A stretch of DNA of 64,000 bases from Mannheimia sp041807705 (GCF_041807705.1 NZ_JBGTYY010000010.1:7252-71251), one strand, 5' to 3'; shown: positions 45,018-54,124, numbered from the stretch's first letter. Program-made: numbers and translations. Notes: generated by a model not told the origin, from the sequence alone.

Positions 45018-46514
45018 ATGGAAACCTTATTAAAAATGAATGGGATTGATAAATCTTTCCCGGGCGTTAAAGCTCTCAGTAATGCTTGCTTATCTGTGTA
45101 TGCAGGGCGAGTAATGGCATTAATGGGTGAGAATGGTGCAGGTAAATCGACTTTAATGAAAGTATTGACGGGCATTTACAGTAAAGATGCAGGCTCAATC
45201 ACTTATTTAGGTCAAGAAGTTACTTTTAAAGGCCCGAAACATTCTCAAGAAGCAGGCATTAGCATTATTCACCAAGAGCTTAACTTAGTCGGTAACTTAA
45301 CCATTGCGGAAAACATTTTTCTTGGACGTGAATTTAGAACCGCTTGGGGATCGATTGATTGGAAAAAAATGTACGCAGAGGCAGATAAATTGCTTGCTAG
45401 ACTTGGTGTGAAACATAGCAGTCATCAGCTCTGTTCTGAATTATCGATTGGCGAACAGCAAATGGTAGAAATTGCTAAAGCACTCAGTTTTGAGTCTAAA
45501 GTGATTATTATGGACGAGCCAACTGATGCCTTAACGGATACCGAAACCGAAGCCTTATTTAAGGTAATTCACGAGCTGAAAGCGGAAAATCGAGGCATTG
45601 TGTATATTTCACACCGCCTAAAAGAGATTTTCCAAATTTGCGACGATGTTACTGTGCTTCGTGATGGTCAATTTATTGGCGAGCAAGTGATTGCGGATAT
45701 TGATGAAGATAAATTGATTGAAATGATGGTTGGTCGCCGCTTAGAAGAGCAATACCCTCATTTGCAGCAAGAGCGTGGTGAACTTCTTCTTGATGTAAAA
45801 AATGTAAGTGGAAGCGGTGTAAATGATGTATCGTTCCAGTTACACAAAGGCGAGATTGTAGGCATTTCTGGCTTAATGGGAGCAGGGCGTACTGAGTTAA
45901 TGAAAGTGCTTTATGGTGCGTTACCGAAAACGGCTGGCACGATTGAGCTAAAAGGAAAAGCAATTTCCAATAAATGCCCGCAAGATGGATTGGATAACGG
46001 CATTGTGTATATTTCAGAAGATCGTAAAGGCGATGGGCTGATTTTAGGAATGTCGGTAAAAGAGAATATGTCTTTGACCTCTCTCGATCATTTCTCAAAA
46101 GGTGGGTCAATCAGACACGATGCAGAAAGACTGGCGGTCGATGATTTTATTGAGATGTTTAACATCAAAACCCCGAATCGGGAGCAACAAATCGGGCTGC
46201 TTTCCGGTGGTAATCAGCAAAAAGTGGCAATCGCCAAAGGGTTGATGACCCGCCCGAATGTGTTGATTTTAGACGAGCCGACTCGTGGTGTTGATGTTGG
46301 GGCGAAAAAAGAGATTTACCAATTAATCAATGAGTTTAAAAAAGATGGATTAAGTATTTTGATGGTTTCGTCTGATATGCCGGAAGTGCTTGGAATGAGT
46401 GATCGCATATTAGTAATGCACGAAGGCAGAATTAGTGCAGAATTTTCTCGTGAAGAAGCGACTCAAGAAAAATTACTGGCAGCAGCTATCGGTAAAAATA
46501 CAGTATTAAATTAA
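45018..46514 (+). CDS. rbsA: Ribose ABC transporter ATPase
   Basis: RbsA, 498 residues, is the double-ATPase subunit that drives ribose import. The first unit has Walker A GENGAGKST (about 37-45), signature LSIGEQQM and Walker B IIMDEPT. The second half has a degenerate P-loop (GLMGAGRTE near 286) as usual in RbsA/XylG proteins, the signature LSGGNQQK and Walker B LILDEPTRG. Two ATGs overlap (45015 and 45018); I choose the second, since the ribosome site GGTGG is too close to the first and METLLKMNG matches E. coli. Confidence 0.97.
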   Translation: METLLKMNGIDKSFPGVKALSNACLSVYAGRVMALMGENGAGKSTLMKVLTGIYSKDAGSITYLGQEVTFKGPKHSQEAGISIIHQELNLVGNLTIAENIFLGREFRTAWGSIDWKKMYAEADKLLARLGVKHSSHQLCSELSIGEQQMVEIAKALSFESKVIIMDEPTDALTDTETEALFKVIHELKAENRGIVYISHRLKEIFQICDDVTVLRDGQFIGEQVIADIDEDKLIEMMVGRRLEEQYPHLQQERGELLLDVKNVSGSGVNDVSFQLHKGEIVGISGLMGAGRTELMKVLYGALPKTAGTIELKGKAISNKCPQDGLDNGIVYISEDRKGDGLILGMSVKENMSLTSLDHFSKGGSIRHDAERLAVDDFIEMFNIKTPNREQQIGLLSGGNQQKVAIAKGLMTRPNVLILDEPTRGVDVGAKKEIYQLINEFKKDGLSILMVSSDMPEVLGMSDRILVMHEGRISAEFSREEATQEKLLAAAIGKNTVLN

Positions 46515-46523
46515 GGTGTTCTT

Positions 46524-47492
46524 ATGACAACTCAAGCAAATAAATTTCAACTAGGCAGATTTTTAATAGAGCAACGCTCTTTTGTTGCCTTATTTATTTT
46601 GATCATTATTGTTTCAATGATTAACCCTGATTTTTTCAGCGTGGATAATATTTTAAATATTCTACGCCAAACTTCGGTGAATGCGATTATTGCAGTGGGA
46701 ATGACGTTTGTCATCTTAATTGCAGGGATTGATTTATCAGTAGGTTCGGTTTTGGCATTAACAGGTGCAGTGGCAGCCTCATTAGTGGGGTCGGAAATGC
46801 CGATTTTCCTTGTCATTCCATTAGTTTTATTACTAGGAACAGCCTTTGGCGGTATGAGTGGCGTGATTGTGGCAAAAGGCAAAGTGCAAGCCTTTATTGC
46901 TACCTTAGTGACAATGACGTTATTACGTGGTTTAACAATGGTTTATACTGACGGACGACCAATCAGCACCGGTTTTTCTGACCAAGCAGACGCGTTTTCT
47001 TTCATTGGCACAGGGTATTTATTTGGCATTCCTTTTCCTATTTGGATTATGGCAGTTGTATTTACTGTGGCTTGGTATATTTTAAAACACACACCGATAG
47101 GTCGCTATATTTACGCTTTAGGCGGTAATGAATCTGCAACCCGCCTTTCAGGCATTAATGTAAATAAAATCAAGATTTTCGTATTTGCTGTAAGTGGTTT
47201 CTTATCTGCACTAGCAGGCTTAATTATCACTTCGCGTCTTTCTTCTGCACAGCCAACAGCAGGTGTTTCTTATGAGCTTGATGCAATCGCCGCAGTAGTG
47301 GTAGGTGGTACGAGCTTAATGGGCGGTAAAGGACGTGTAATGGGTACATTAGTTGGGGCATTAATCATTGGTTTCTTAAACAACGCCCTTAACTTATTGG
47401 ATATTTCTTCATATTATCAGATGATTGCTAAAGCGTTAGTGATTTTAGCAGCAGTATTAGCTGATAATTATTTAGGCACTAAAAAAGTATAA
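46524..47492 (+). CDS. rbsC: Ribose ABC transporter permease
   Basis: RbsC, 322 residues, is the inner-membrane channel subunit, working as a homodimer with RbsA and RbsB. It has about ten hydrophobic segments, the ITAGIDLSVGSVLALTG-type motif near 70-86 (here VILIAGIDLSVGSVLALTG) and the AVVVGGTSLMGGKGRVMGTL coupling-loop motif near 255-274. It starts 9 bases after rbsA. Length matches E. coli RbsC (321). Confidence 0.97.
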   Translation: MTTQANKFQLGRFLIEQRSFVALFILIIIVSMINPDFFSVDNILNILRQTSVNAIIAVGMTFVILIAGIDLSVGSVLALTGAVAASLVGSEMPIFLVIPLVLLLGTAFGGMSGVIVAKGKVQAFIATLVTMTLLRGLTMVYTDGRPISTGFSDQADAFSFIGTGYLFGIPFPIWIMAVVFTVAWYILKHTPIGRYIYALGGNESATRLSGINVNKIKIFVFAVSGFLSALAGLIITSRLSSAQPTAGVSYELDAIAAVVVGGTSLMGGKGRVMGTLVGALIIGFLNNALNLLDISSYYQMIAKALVILAAVLADNYLGTKKV

Positions 47493-47514
47493 TCATCTTC
47501 AAAGGAGATTTTCT

Positions 47515-48393
47515 ATGAAAAAATTAACAACTCTCGCTTCAGCTATTATGTTGAGTTTCTCTGTAGCGGCAACTGCTTCAGCGAAAGAGACAATCGCATT
47601 AGCGGTATCAACTTTAGATAATCCATTTTTCGTGAGCCTTAAAGATGGGGCTCAAAAGAAAGCGGATGAATTAGGCTACACATTAGTGGTGCTAGATTCT
47701 CAAAATGACCCAGCAAAAGAGCTTTCTAACGTGGAAGATTTAACCGTGCGTGGGGCTAAAGTGTTATTGATTAACCCAACAGATTCAGAAGCGGTTGGAA
47801 ATGCAGTGAGAATTGCAAATCGTAATAACATCCCTGTAATTACATTAGATCGTGGTGCAGCCAAAGGAGAAGTAGTCAGCCACATCGCATCAGATAACGT
47901 AGCTGGTGGTAAAATGGCGGGTGATTTCATCGCACAAAAATTGGGTGCAGGCGCAAAAGTTATCCAATTAGAAGGAATTGCGGGTACATCAGCTGCACGT
48001 GAGCGTGGAGAGGGCTTTAAACAAGCGATTGATGCGCATAAATTCAATGTATTAGCATCTCAACCCGCTGATTTTGATCGTACAAAAGGCTTGAATGTAA
48101 CGGAAAATTTATTATCAAGCAAAGGCGATGTACAAGCGATTTTCGCACAAAATGATGAAATGGCATTAGGTGCATTGCGTGCAGTGGGGGCAGTGAAGAA
48201 AGAGGTATTAATCGTTGGTTTTGATGGCACTGATGACGGCGTAAAAGCGGTTGAAAGTGGCAAATTAGGTGCAACTATCGCACAACAACCAGAATTAATC
48301 GGTTCATTAGGTGTGGAAACTGCGGATAAAGTCATTAAAGGCGAAAAAGTAGAAGCAAAAATCCCCGTAGATTTAAAAGTAATTTCAAAATAA
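47515..48393 (+). CDS. rbsB: Ribose-binding periplasmic protein
   Basis: RbsB, 292 residues, captures D-ribose in the periplasm for the RbsAC importer. The signal peptide is MKKLTTLASAIMLSFSVAATASA (cleavage about 23). The mature start KETIALAVSTLDNPFFVSLK, ligand-contact segments LDRGAAKGEVVSHI (Asp and Arg near 110) and FAQNDEMALGALRA (Asn and Asp near 210), and VGFDGTDDG (Asp near 236) match the E. coli protein, whose sugar contacts lie in the same motifs. It has the best ribosome site in the operon (AAAGGAGA), as expected for the most abundant product. Confidence 0.97.
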   Translation: MKKLTTLASAIMLSFSVAATASAKETIALAVSTLDNPFFVSLKDGAQKKADELGYTLVVLDSQNDPAKELSNVEDLTVRGAKVLLINPTDSEAVGNAVRIANRNNIPVITLDRGAAKGEVVSHIASDNVAGGKMAGDFIAQKLGAGAKVIQLEGIAGTSAARERGEGFKQAIDAHKFNVLASQPADFDRTKGLNVTENLLSSKGDVQAIFAQNDEMALGALRAVGAVKKEVLIVGFDGTDDGVKAVESGKLGATIAQQPELIGSLGVETADKVIKGEKVEAKIPVDLKVISK

Positions 48394-48400
48394 TTATAGC

Positions 48401-48468
48401 GTAGGGACAGGTCCTGTGCCTGTCCGTAGTAGTTATATTGTTTGGGAGGGAACAAGACCCTCCCCTAC
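48401..48468. repeat. Family A element within the ribose operon
   Basis: The left end is GTAGGGACAGGTCCTGTGCC and the right end is AAGACCCTCCCCTAC. The left arm is a near-perfect palindrome on its own; the right arm (GGGAGGGAACAAGACCCTCCC) is another. It separates rbsB from rbsK and could lower expression of the kinase. Confidence 0.7.
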
Positions 48469-48486
48469 ATATATCAAGGATATAAT

Positions 48487-49404
48487 ATGAAAAACCTAAC
48501 CGTTCTCGGCAGCATTAACGCTGATCACGTTATTTCCGTTCCCTATTTTGCTAAACCGGGCGAAACCTTAACAGGGCATAGCTACCACATTGCTTATGGT
48601 GGAAAAGGTGCAAATCAAGCCGTTGCAGCGGCTCGACTTGGGGCGAAGGTTTCTTTTATTGGCTGTATTGGCGATGATGACATCGGCAAAGCAATGAAAA
48701 CCGCTTTTGAGAAAGATGGTATTAACACTCAACCGATCAAATCTGTAGCAAATGAAATGACAGGCATTGCAATGATCCAAGTGGCAGAATCTGGCGAAAA
48801 TAGCATTGTGATTTCAGCCGGAGCAAATGGACATTTAGATGAAGCTGTTGTGGCGGAATTTCAATCGGAAATTGCTCAAGCAGATTGCTTATTAATGCAG
48901 CTAGAAACCCCTTTACCAGCGATTATTCAAGCAGCAAAAATAGCCAAAGAAAATAATACACAAGTTGTGTTGAACCCTGCACCAGCTAGAGAATTACCTG
49001 ATAAATTATTAAGTCTGTTAGATATGATTACCCCAAATGAAACTGAGGCGGAAATTTTAACGGGCGTGAAAGTCGTGGATGAAGAAAGTGCAAAACAAGC
49101 CGCTCAAGCCTTCCATCAAAAAGGCATTGAAAAAGTGCTAATTACACTCGGCTCAAAAGGCGTTTTTGTGAGCGAAAGTGAGCAAGGGGAAATTGTGGCA
49201 GGTTTTCGTGTAAATGCCGTTGATACCACCGCAGCAGGCGATACTTTTAATGGTGCATTAGTCACTGCAATGTTGGAAGATAAACCGCTTAATGAGGCAA
49301 TTCGTTTTGCACACGCAGCAGCCGCAATTAGCGTCACCCGAAAAGGGGCTCAGCCATCAATTCCTACTCGTCAAGAAACCTTAGATTTTTTGAGTAAGCA
49401 GTAA
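48487..49404 (+). CDS. rbsK: Ribokinase
   Basis: RbsK, 305 residues, phosphorylates ribose to ribose-5-phosphate, which RpiA (also in this window) links to the pentose phosphate pathway. PfkB-family signatures are present: GGKGANQAVAAARLGA (about 39-54) and DTTAAGDTFNGAL near 248-260, with the catalytic base Asp and anion-hole glycine. The ATG at 48487 follows AAGGA and gives the E. coli-like start MKNLTVLGSINADHV; the longer frame to 48442 is repeat DNA. The stop codon overlaps an uptake signal just before rbsR. Confidence 0.96.
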   Translation: MKNLTVLGSINADHVISVPYFAKPGETLTGHSYHIAYGGKGANQAVAAARLGAKVSFIGCIGDDDIGKAMKTAFEKDGINTQPIKSVANEMTGIAMIQVAESGENSIVISAGANGHLDEAVVAEFQSEIAQADCLLMQLETPLPAIIQAAKIAKENNTQVVLNPAPARELPDKLLSLLDMITPNETEAEILTGVKVVDEESAKQAAQAFHQKGIEKVLITLGSKGVFVSESEQGEIVAGFRVNAVDTTAAGDTFNGALVTAMLEDKPLNEAIRFAHAAAAISVTRKGAQPSIPTRQETLDFLSKQ

Positions 49405-49435
49405 CAAGCGGTCGTCTTTTAGGGAAATTTTGCAA

Positions 49436-50446
49436 ATGGCAACAATGAAAGATATTGCACGGCTTGCACAGGTTTCAACTTCGACCGTTTCTCACGTTAT
49501 CAATAATAGTCGATTTGTAAGTGAGGAAATTCGGCAAAAAGTGCAGAGGGTAGTCAAAGAGCTCAATTATACGCCCTCTGCCTTGGCTCGCAGCCTGAAA
49601 GTGAATGAAACTAAAACCATCGGTATGCTAGTTACCGCAACGAGCAACCCATTCTTCGCGGAAGTGATGGCAGGTGTTGAGCGTTATTGCCAGCAAAATC
49701 ACTATAATCTGATTATTGCTACCACCAATGGCGATGCGGAACGTTTACAACACCATTTGCAAACGTTCATTCAACGTAAAGTGGATGGTTTGCTCTTAAT
49801 GTGTGGCGATGCAAGGTTAAATGTTGATGAAAGCCTCAATATTCCACTGCCAACAGTGGTTTTAGATTGGTGGTTTACTGAATTAAATGCGGATAAAATC
49901 TTTGAAAATTCAACATCTGGTGGTTATCTTGCCACAAAAACCTTAATTGATGTAGGGCATTCTAAAATTGCGATTATTACAGGAAGCCTAAAAAAATCAT
50001 TGGCAAAAAATCGTTTAGAGGGCTACAAAAAAGCTCTAGCGGAAGCGAATATTCCGCTTAATCCAAATTGGATTATTGAAAGCCATTTTGATTTTGCAGG
50101 TGGTGTGGAAGGAATGAATAAGTTGCTTGCTCAGCCCGAAAAACCAACGGCAGTTTTTGCCTGTAGTGATACCATCGCTCTGGGTGCTTACCAGGCCATT
50201 TGGCAGCACGGTTTAAGTGTGCCGACAGATATTTCAATTATTGGCTATGATGATATTGAACTTGCAAAATATCTCTCACCACCGCTGTCTACCATCAGCC
50301 AGCCTAAAGCGGAATTAGGGCAACTTGCGGTTGAAACCTTGTTAAAGCGGATACGCTCTCAAACAACGGATTTCCAAACCATAATGCTAGAGCCAGAATT
50401 GGTGTTACGGAATTCTATTCAAACAATAAACAAAAATGCTGAATAA
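49436..50446 (+). CDS. rbsR: Ribose operon repressor RbsR
   Basis: RbsR, 336 residues, is a LacI/PurR-family repressor. The DNA-binding helix-turn-helix and hinge are at residues 1-58 (MATMKDIARLAQVSTSTVSH, then the SALARSLK hinge helix), and the ribose-binding periplasmic-protein fold follows (LDWWFTELNADKIFEN; FACSDTIALGAYQAI; IIGYDDIELAKYLSPPL). The start at 49436 matches E. coli RbsR; an in-frame TTG at 49430 is not needed. It closes the rbs cluster and should act on the palindrome at 44527. A terminator overlaps its stop codon. Confidence 0.96.
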   Translation: MATMKDIARLAQVSTSTVSHVINNSRFVSEEIRQKVQRVVKELNYTPSALARSLKVNETKTIGMLVTATSNPFFAEVMAGVERYCQQNHYNLIIATTNGDAERLQHHLQTFIQRKVDGLLLMCGDARLNVDESLNIPLPTVVLDWWFTELNADKIFENSTSGGYLATKTLIDVGHSKIAIITGSLKKSLAKNRLEGYKKALAEANIPLNPNWIIESHFDFAGGVEGMNKLLAQPEKPTAVFACSDTIALGAYQAIWQHGLSVPTDISIIGYDDIELAKYLSPPLSTISQPKAELGQLAVETLLKRIRSQTTDFQTIMLEPELVLRNSIQTINKNAE

Positions 50447-50466
50447 TGTTAAGTTATTCAGCATTT
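50434..50466. terminator. Terminator of the rbs operon
   Basis: AAATGCTGAATAA (50434-50446) pairs perfectly with TTATTCAGCATTT (50454-50466) around a 7-base loop; the left arm includes the rbsR stop codon. The right side is only weakly T-rich. Confidence 0.8.
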
Positions 50467-50488
50467 CTTATCTCTTCTGTATTTTAGA

Positions 50489-51118
50489 TTAGCCTTTCTG
50501 CTGCTCCAAATAGAGAACGGTTGCTGCCACACGGGAGTGGACATTGAGCTTACGCAGTAAGTTGCGGATATGTACTTTTACCGTTTCTTCTGAAATAAAG
50601 AGCTGGGCGGCAATTTGTTTGTTTGACATACCGGTTGCGATCCATTGTAAAACATCAAGCTCACGATCGGTTAAGCAGCTTAGCGGATCATTTTCTGGTT
50701 GGCGGTTTAGCAAGTGCTGACGAACGGTTTCGTTTAACACCACTTCGCCTGCGGCAGCTTTACGGATATTGTCTAACAGCTCTGGCGTATCGGTATCTTT
50801 TAATAAATAGCCATCAACACCTGCGTCCATTAAAGCAAACACATCGGATTGCTCATCAGAAACCGTTAGTATGATAATGCGAGCATCTACTCCTTGAGAA
50901 CGTAATGAACGTAACGTATCAAGCCCTGAAATGCCTTTCATATTTAAATCTAAAATAATCACATCAGGCTCAAGTTGTAAGGCTAGTTTTATGCCGTCTG
51001 TGCCGTTGCTAGCTTCGCCCACAACGGAAAATTGATCGTCAAGTTCCAATAGCTGACGCATACCTTGACGCATTAAGGGGTGGTCATCAATTAATAAAAT
51101 CGTGGTTGGAGTTGTCAT
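50489..51118 (-). CDS. narP: Nitrate/nitrite response regulator NarP
   Basis: NarP, 209 residues, is a NarL/FixJ-type response regulator. The receiver domain has Asp11-Asp12, the phosphoacceptor Asp57 (VIILDLNMKGISG) and the Lys in YLLKDTDTPELL. The C-terminal LuxR-type helix-turn-helix is complete (LTDRELDVLQWIATGMSNKQ, then IAAQLFISEETVKVHIRNLL). Pasteurellaceae usually have NarP with sensor NarQ and no NarL; narQ is not in this window. It would control nitrate/nitrite respiration genes, in keeping with arcA and menA here. The gene is monocistronic. Confidence 0.93.
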   Translation of the reverse strand: MTTPTTILLIDDHPLMRQGMRQLLELDDQFSVVGEASNGTDGIKLALQLEPDVIILDLNMKGISGLDTLRSLRSQGVDARIIILTVSDEQSDVFALMDAGVDGYLLKDTDTPELLDNIRKAAAGEVVLNETVRQHLLNRQPENDPLSCLTDRELDVLQWIATGMSNKQIAAQLFISEETVKVHIRNLLRKLNVHSRVAATVLYLEQQKG

Positions 51119-51313
51119 TTCTTTCTCCTGTCTTTCTTCATAATCGGCTAATTCTGCAATTATTGATTCAAAATAGCAAGTTTATAGATTGAATAAATCT
51201 CCCTTTTTTGATCTTGGCTAAGTTTCAAGTAATTAAGAAATTGCAAAACTTTGCAAGAAAAAGACCGCTTGTTCGGCTATAATGAGGCGATATTTTTATT
51301 TGAGTAACAAAGA

Positions 51314-53455
51314 ATGACAAATCAAACAACTTATTTTGCTACCGCCGCACGAGGTTTTGAAGAAATGCTCAAAACCGAGCTTGAGCAAATTTGCCAAGCA
51401 GAATGCAAAGTTGCACAGGGTGGGGTACATTTTACAACCACCCAAAAGGGCGTATATCAAGCATTATTGCATAGCCGTTTAGCCTCTCGGATTTTACTAC
51501 CGTTAATCACAACTAAAATTTTTAGTGATAGTGATTTATATGCCTCCATTGTTTCATTTAATTGGGCGGAACTGTTCGATCCTCGCGATACTTTTTTTGT
51601 GGATTTTAACGGCACGAACCGAGAGATCCGCAACACCCAATTTGGGGCGATGCGAGTGAAAGACGGTATTGTTGATTATTTTGAGCGTAAAGGATCTGCA
51701 CGCCCAACGGTGGATAAAGATAACCCTGATGTGCGTATTCACGTCTATTTAGATCGTGAAAATGTGGTGGTTTCGCTTGATTTAAGTGGCGATGCCTTAC
51801 ATATTCGAGGCTATCGTGAGGAAACAGGCAAAGCCCCATTGCGTGAAACTTTAGCGGCTGCCATTGTGCTGCGTTCAGGTTGGCAAAAAGGCACGCCATT
51901 GGTTGATCCGATGTGTGGTTCAGGCACGCTATTGATTGAGGCTGCTCAAATGGCGGCAAATATTGCCCCACAACTTCACCGTAAACATTGGGGATTTAAT
52001 GCTTGGAAAGGACATAATTTGGCATTATGGTGTGAAGTGTTGGAGGAAGCTCATAATGTAAAGGCGAATTGTAATTCGCCCCTACAAAAAACATTTTTTG
52101 GCTTCGATCTTGACCACCGAGTCCTTGCTAAAGCGAAACAAAACGCTAAAAACGCAGGGGTAGATCATCTCATTCAATGGCAACAAGGCGATGTTGCAGC
52201 ATTGAAAAATCCAGTTCCAGACCAAATTGGCACGGTCATTTGTAACCCACCTTACGGTGAGCGTTTAGGCACAACGCCTGCATTAATTGCGCTTTATTCG
52301 GTATTTGGACAGCGTTTAAAACAGCAATTTGCAGGCTGGAATGCCTCAATTTTTAGTGGCGCACCTGAGTTGCTAAATTGCTTACGCTTACGTTCTGCTC
52401 GTCAATTTAAGGCGAAAAATGGTCCGCTCGATTGTGTACAGAAAAATTATTCTATCAGCGAGCATAACAAGCGGTCAGATTTTGACGAAAATTTACAATT
52501 TGAGCAAAATGCTCAAGTTGCTCCTGATTTTGCTAATCGCTTAGCGAAAAACATCAAAAAGATCGAAAAATGGGCGAAACAGCAAGGCGTTGATGCCTAC
52601 CGTTTATATGATGCGGATCTGCCTGAGTATAATTTAGCGGTGGACAGATACGGCGATCACATCGTGGTACAAGAGTATCAAGCTCCGAAAAATATTGACG
52701 AGCAAAAAGCTCGCCAACGCTTGCTTGATGCCGTTTCAGCAACTCTTTATGTAACAGGGGTAGAAACGAATAAATTGGTGCTGAAAGTTCGCCAAAAACA
52801 GAAAGGCACGAACCAATATGAAAAATTAGCCAATAAAGGCGACTATTTCTATGTGAACGAATATGGGGCGAAGCTCTGGGTGAACTTAACCGATTATTTG
52901 GATACGGGCTTGTTCCTCGACCACCGTTTAACTCGTAAAATGGTAGGCGAAATGGCGAAGGGGAAAACCTTCCTTAATCTGTTTGCCTATACGGGATCAG
53001 CAACGGTTCACGCCGCATTAAATGGGGCGAAATCAACGACGACGGTGGATATGTCTAACACCTATTTGAATTGGGCAGAGCAGAATTTAGAGTTGAATAA
53101 TTTATCTCTCCGCCATCATCGTTTATTCCAAGCGGATTGCTTGCAGTGGCTGGCAGAATGTCGTGAGCGATTTGAGCTGATTTTTGTTGATCCGCCGACT
53201 TTCTCCAACTCAAAGCGAATGGAAAACAGTTGGGACGTGCAACGAGACCATATTGAGTTAATGAAACAGCTTAAACGTATTTTAACTGCTGATGGTACTA
53301 TTGTGTTCTCGAATAATAAGCGTGGCTTTAAAATGGACTTTGACGGCTTGGCAGCATTAGGTTTAACAGCGGAAAATATTTCGCATAAAACTTTACCGCT
53401 GGATTTTGAACGCAATCCACAAATTCATAATTGTTGGATTGTGAGGAATGTATAG
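51314..53455 (+). CDS. rlmL: Bifunctional 23S rRNA m2G2445/m7G2069 methyltransferase RlmKL
   Basis: RlmKL, 713 residues, carries two methyltransferases. The N-terminal RlmL half has a THUMP domain (about 45-155) and motifs DPMCGSGTLLIEAA (about 197-210) and CNPPYGERLG near 312. The C-terminal RlmK half has NLFAYTGSATVHAALNGA near 556-573 and VDPPTFSNSKRM near 625. Codons 249-258 (VKANCNSPLQ) are encoded by a family A palindrome lying in frame within the RlmL domain, and an uptake signal at 52467 is read as NKRSDF. Both look like tolerated insertions in surface loops. The catalytic motifs are intact, so the enzyme is probably active. Confidence 0.95.
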   Translation: MTNQTTYFATAARGFEEMLKTELEQICQAECKVAQGGVHFTTTQKGVYQALLHSRLASRILLPLITTKIFSDSDLYASIVSFNWAELFDPRDTFFVDFNGTNREIRNTQFGAMRVKDGIVDYFERKGSARPTVDKDNPDVRIHVYLDRENVVVSLDLSGDALHIRGYREETGKAPLRETLAAAIVLRSGWQKGTPLVDPMCGSGTLLIEAAQMAANIAPQLHRKHWGFNAWKGHNLALWCEVLEEAHNVKANCNSPLQKTFFGFDLDHRVLAKAKQNAKNAGVDHLIQWQQGDVAALKNPVPDQIGTVICNPPYGERLGTTPALIALYSVFGQRLKQQFAGWNASIFSGAPELLNCLRLRSARQFKAKNGPLDCVQKNYSISEHNKRSDFDENLQFEQNAQVAPDFANRLAKNIKKIEKWAKQQGVDAYRLYDADLPEYNLAVDRYGDHIVVQEYQAPKNIDEQKARQRLLDAVSATLYVTGVETNKLVLKVRQKQKGTNQYEKLANKGDYFYVNEYGAKLWVNLTDYLDTGLFLDHRLTRKMVGEMAKGKTFLNLFAYTGSATVHAALNGAKSTTTVDMSNTYLNWAEQNLELNNLSLRHHRLFQADCLQWLAECRERFELIFVDPPTFSNSKRMENSWDVQRDHIELMKQLKRILTADGTIVFSNNKRGFKMDFDGLAALGLTAENISHKTLPLDFERNPQIHNCWIVRNV
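52058..52085. repeat. Family A palindrome inside the rlmL coding sequence
   Basis: GTAAAGGCGAATTG is followed by TAATTCGCCCCTAC, a 28-base near-perfect palindrome of the same kind as those at 15371 and 31788. It lies in frame within rlmL (codons 249-258) without a stop codon. Confidence 0.75.
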
Positions 53456-53467
53456 ATATAGATAATA

Positions 53468-53638
53468 CCCTCGCCCCTTGTGGGAGAGGGATAGATTTTT
53501 CTTCGTTCAGAAGAAAAATTAGGGAGAGGGGAAGCAAGTGGTTCTTTTTCTTAAAAGTTTTGTAATGCCCCTCTCTCTGAAAAATATTTCTGAACGAAAT
53601 ATTTTTCGGTTTCTCTCCCACAAGAGGAGAGAGTAGGG
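53468..53638. repeat. Family B palindromic element (copy 2)
   Basis: About 171 bases with the same layout as 42113-42280: outer CCCCTTGTGGGAGAGGG facing CTCTCCCACAAGAGGAGAG, inner TTCGTTCAGAAG facing TTTCTGAACGAAA, and AGGGAGAGGGG facing CCCCTCTCTCTGA. The centre has a worn uptake signal (GCAAGTGGTT, then AAGTTTTGTAAT). It lies between rlmL and trmL. Confidence 0.75.
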
Positions 53639-53644
53639 ATAAAA

Positions 53645-54124
53645 ATGTTAGATATTGTTTTATATGAACCAGAAATCCCACAAAACAGCGGCAATATTAT
53701 CCGTCTCTGTGCCAACTGTGGTTTTCGTTTACATATGATTGAGCCGTTTGGTTTTGGCTGGGACGATAAAAAACTTCGTCGTTCTGGGTTGGATTATCAC
53801 GAATTTGTAAATATTCAAAAATATAAAAACTTTGAGGATTTTTTAGAACGAGCTAAACCAAAACGCCTGTTTGCTTTAACTACTCGTGGCGAACAAAACC
53901 ACAGCGATGTGAAATATGAATTAGGCGATTTCTTAATGTTCGGGCCAGAAAGCAGAGGTATTCCGAAGCCGTTATTGGCGGAAATGCCGATGTCGCAAAA
54001 AATCCGCATTCCAATGTGTAAAGACAGCCGCAGTATGAATTTATCCAACTCGGTGGCGGTGGTCGTGTATGAGGCGTGGCGACAATTCGGCTACCAGAAT
54101 TCGGTGGCAGCACAGTCGATTTAA
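53645..54124 (+). CDS. trmL: tRNA (cytidine/uridine-34-2'-O)-methyltransferase TrmL
   Basis: TrmL, 159 residues, 2'-O-methylates the wobble base of two tRNA-Leu isoacceptors. It is a minimal SPOUT enzyme: motif 1 EIPQNSGNIIRLCANCG (about 10-26), motif 2 LMFGPESRGIPKPLL near 98-112 and motif 3 IPMCKDSRSMNLSNSVAVVVYE near 122-143 (given here in family order). Length equals E. coli TrmL (157). The C-terminal end is overlapped on the other strand by an artificial extension of the dinD frame, which is not coding. Confidence 0.96.
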   Translation: MLDIVLYEPEIPQNSGNIIRLCANCGFRLHMIEPFGFGWDDKKLRRSGLDYHEFVNIQKYKNFEDFLERAKPKRLFALTTRGEQNHSDVKYELGDFLMFGPESRGIPKPLLAEMPMSQKIRIPMCKDSRSMNLSNSVAVVVYEAWRQFGYQNSVAAQSI

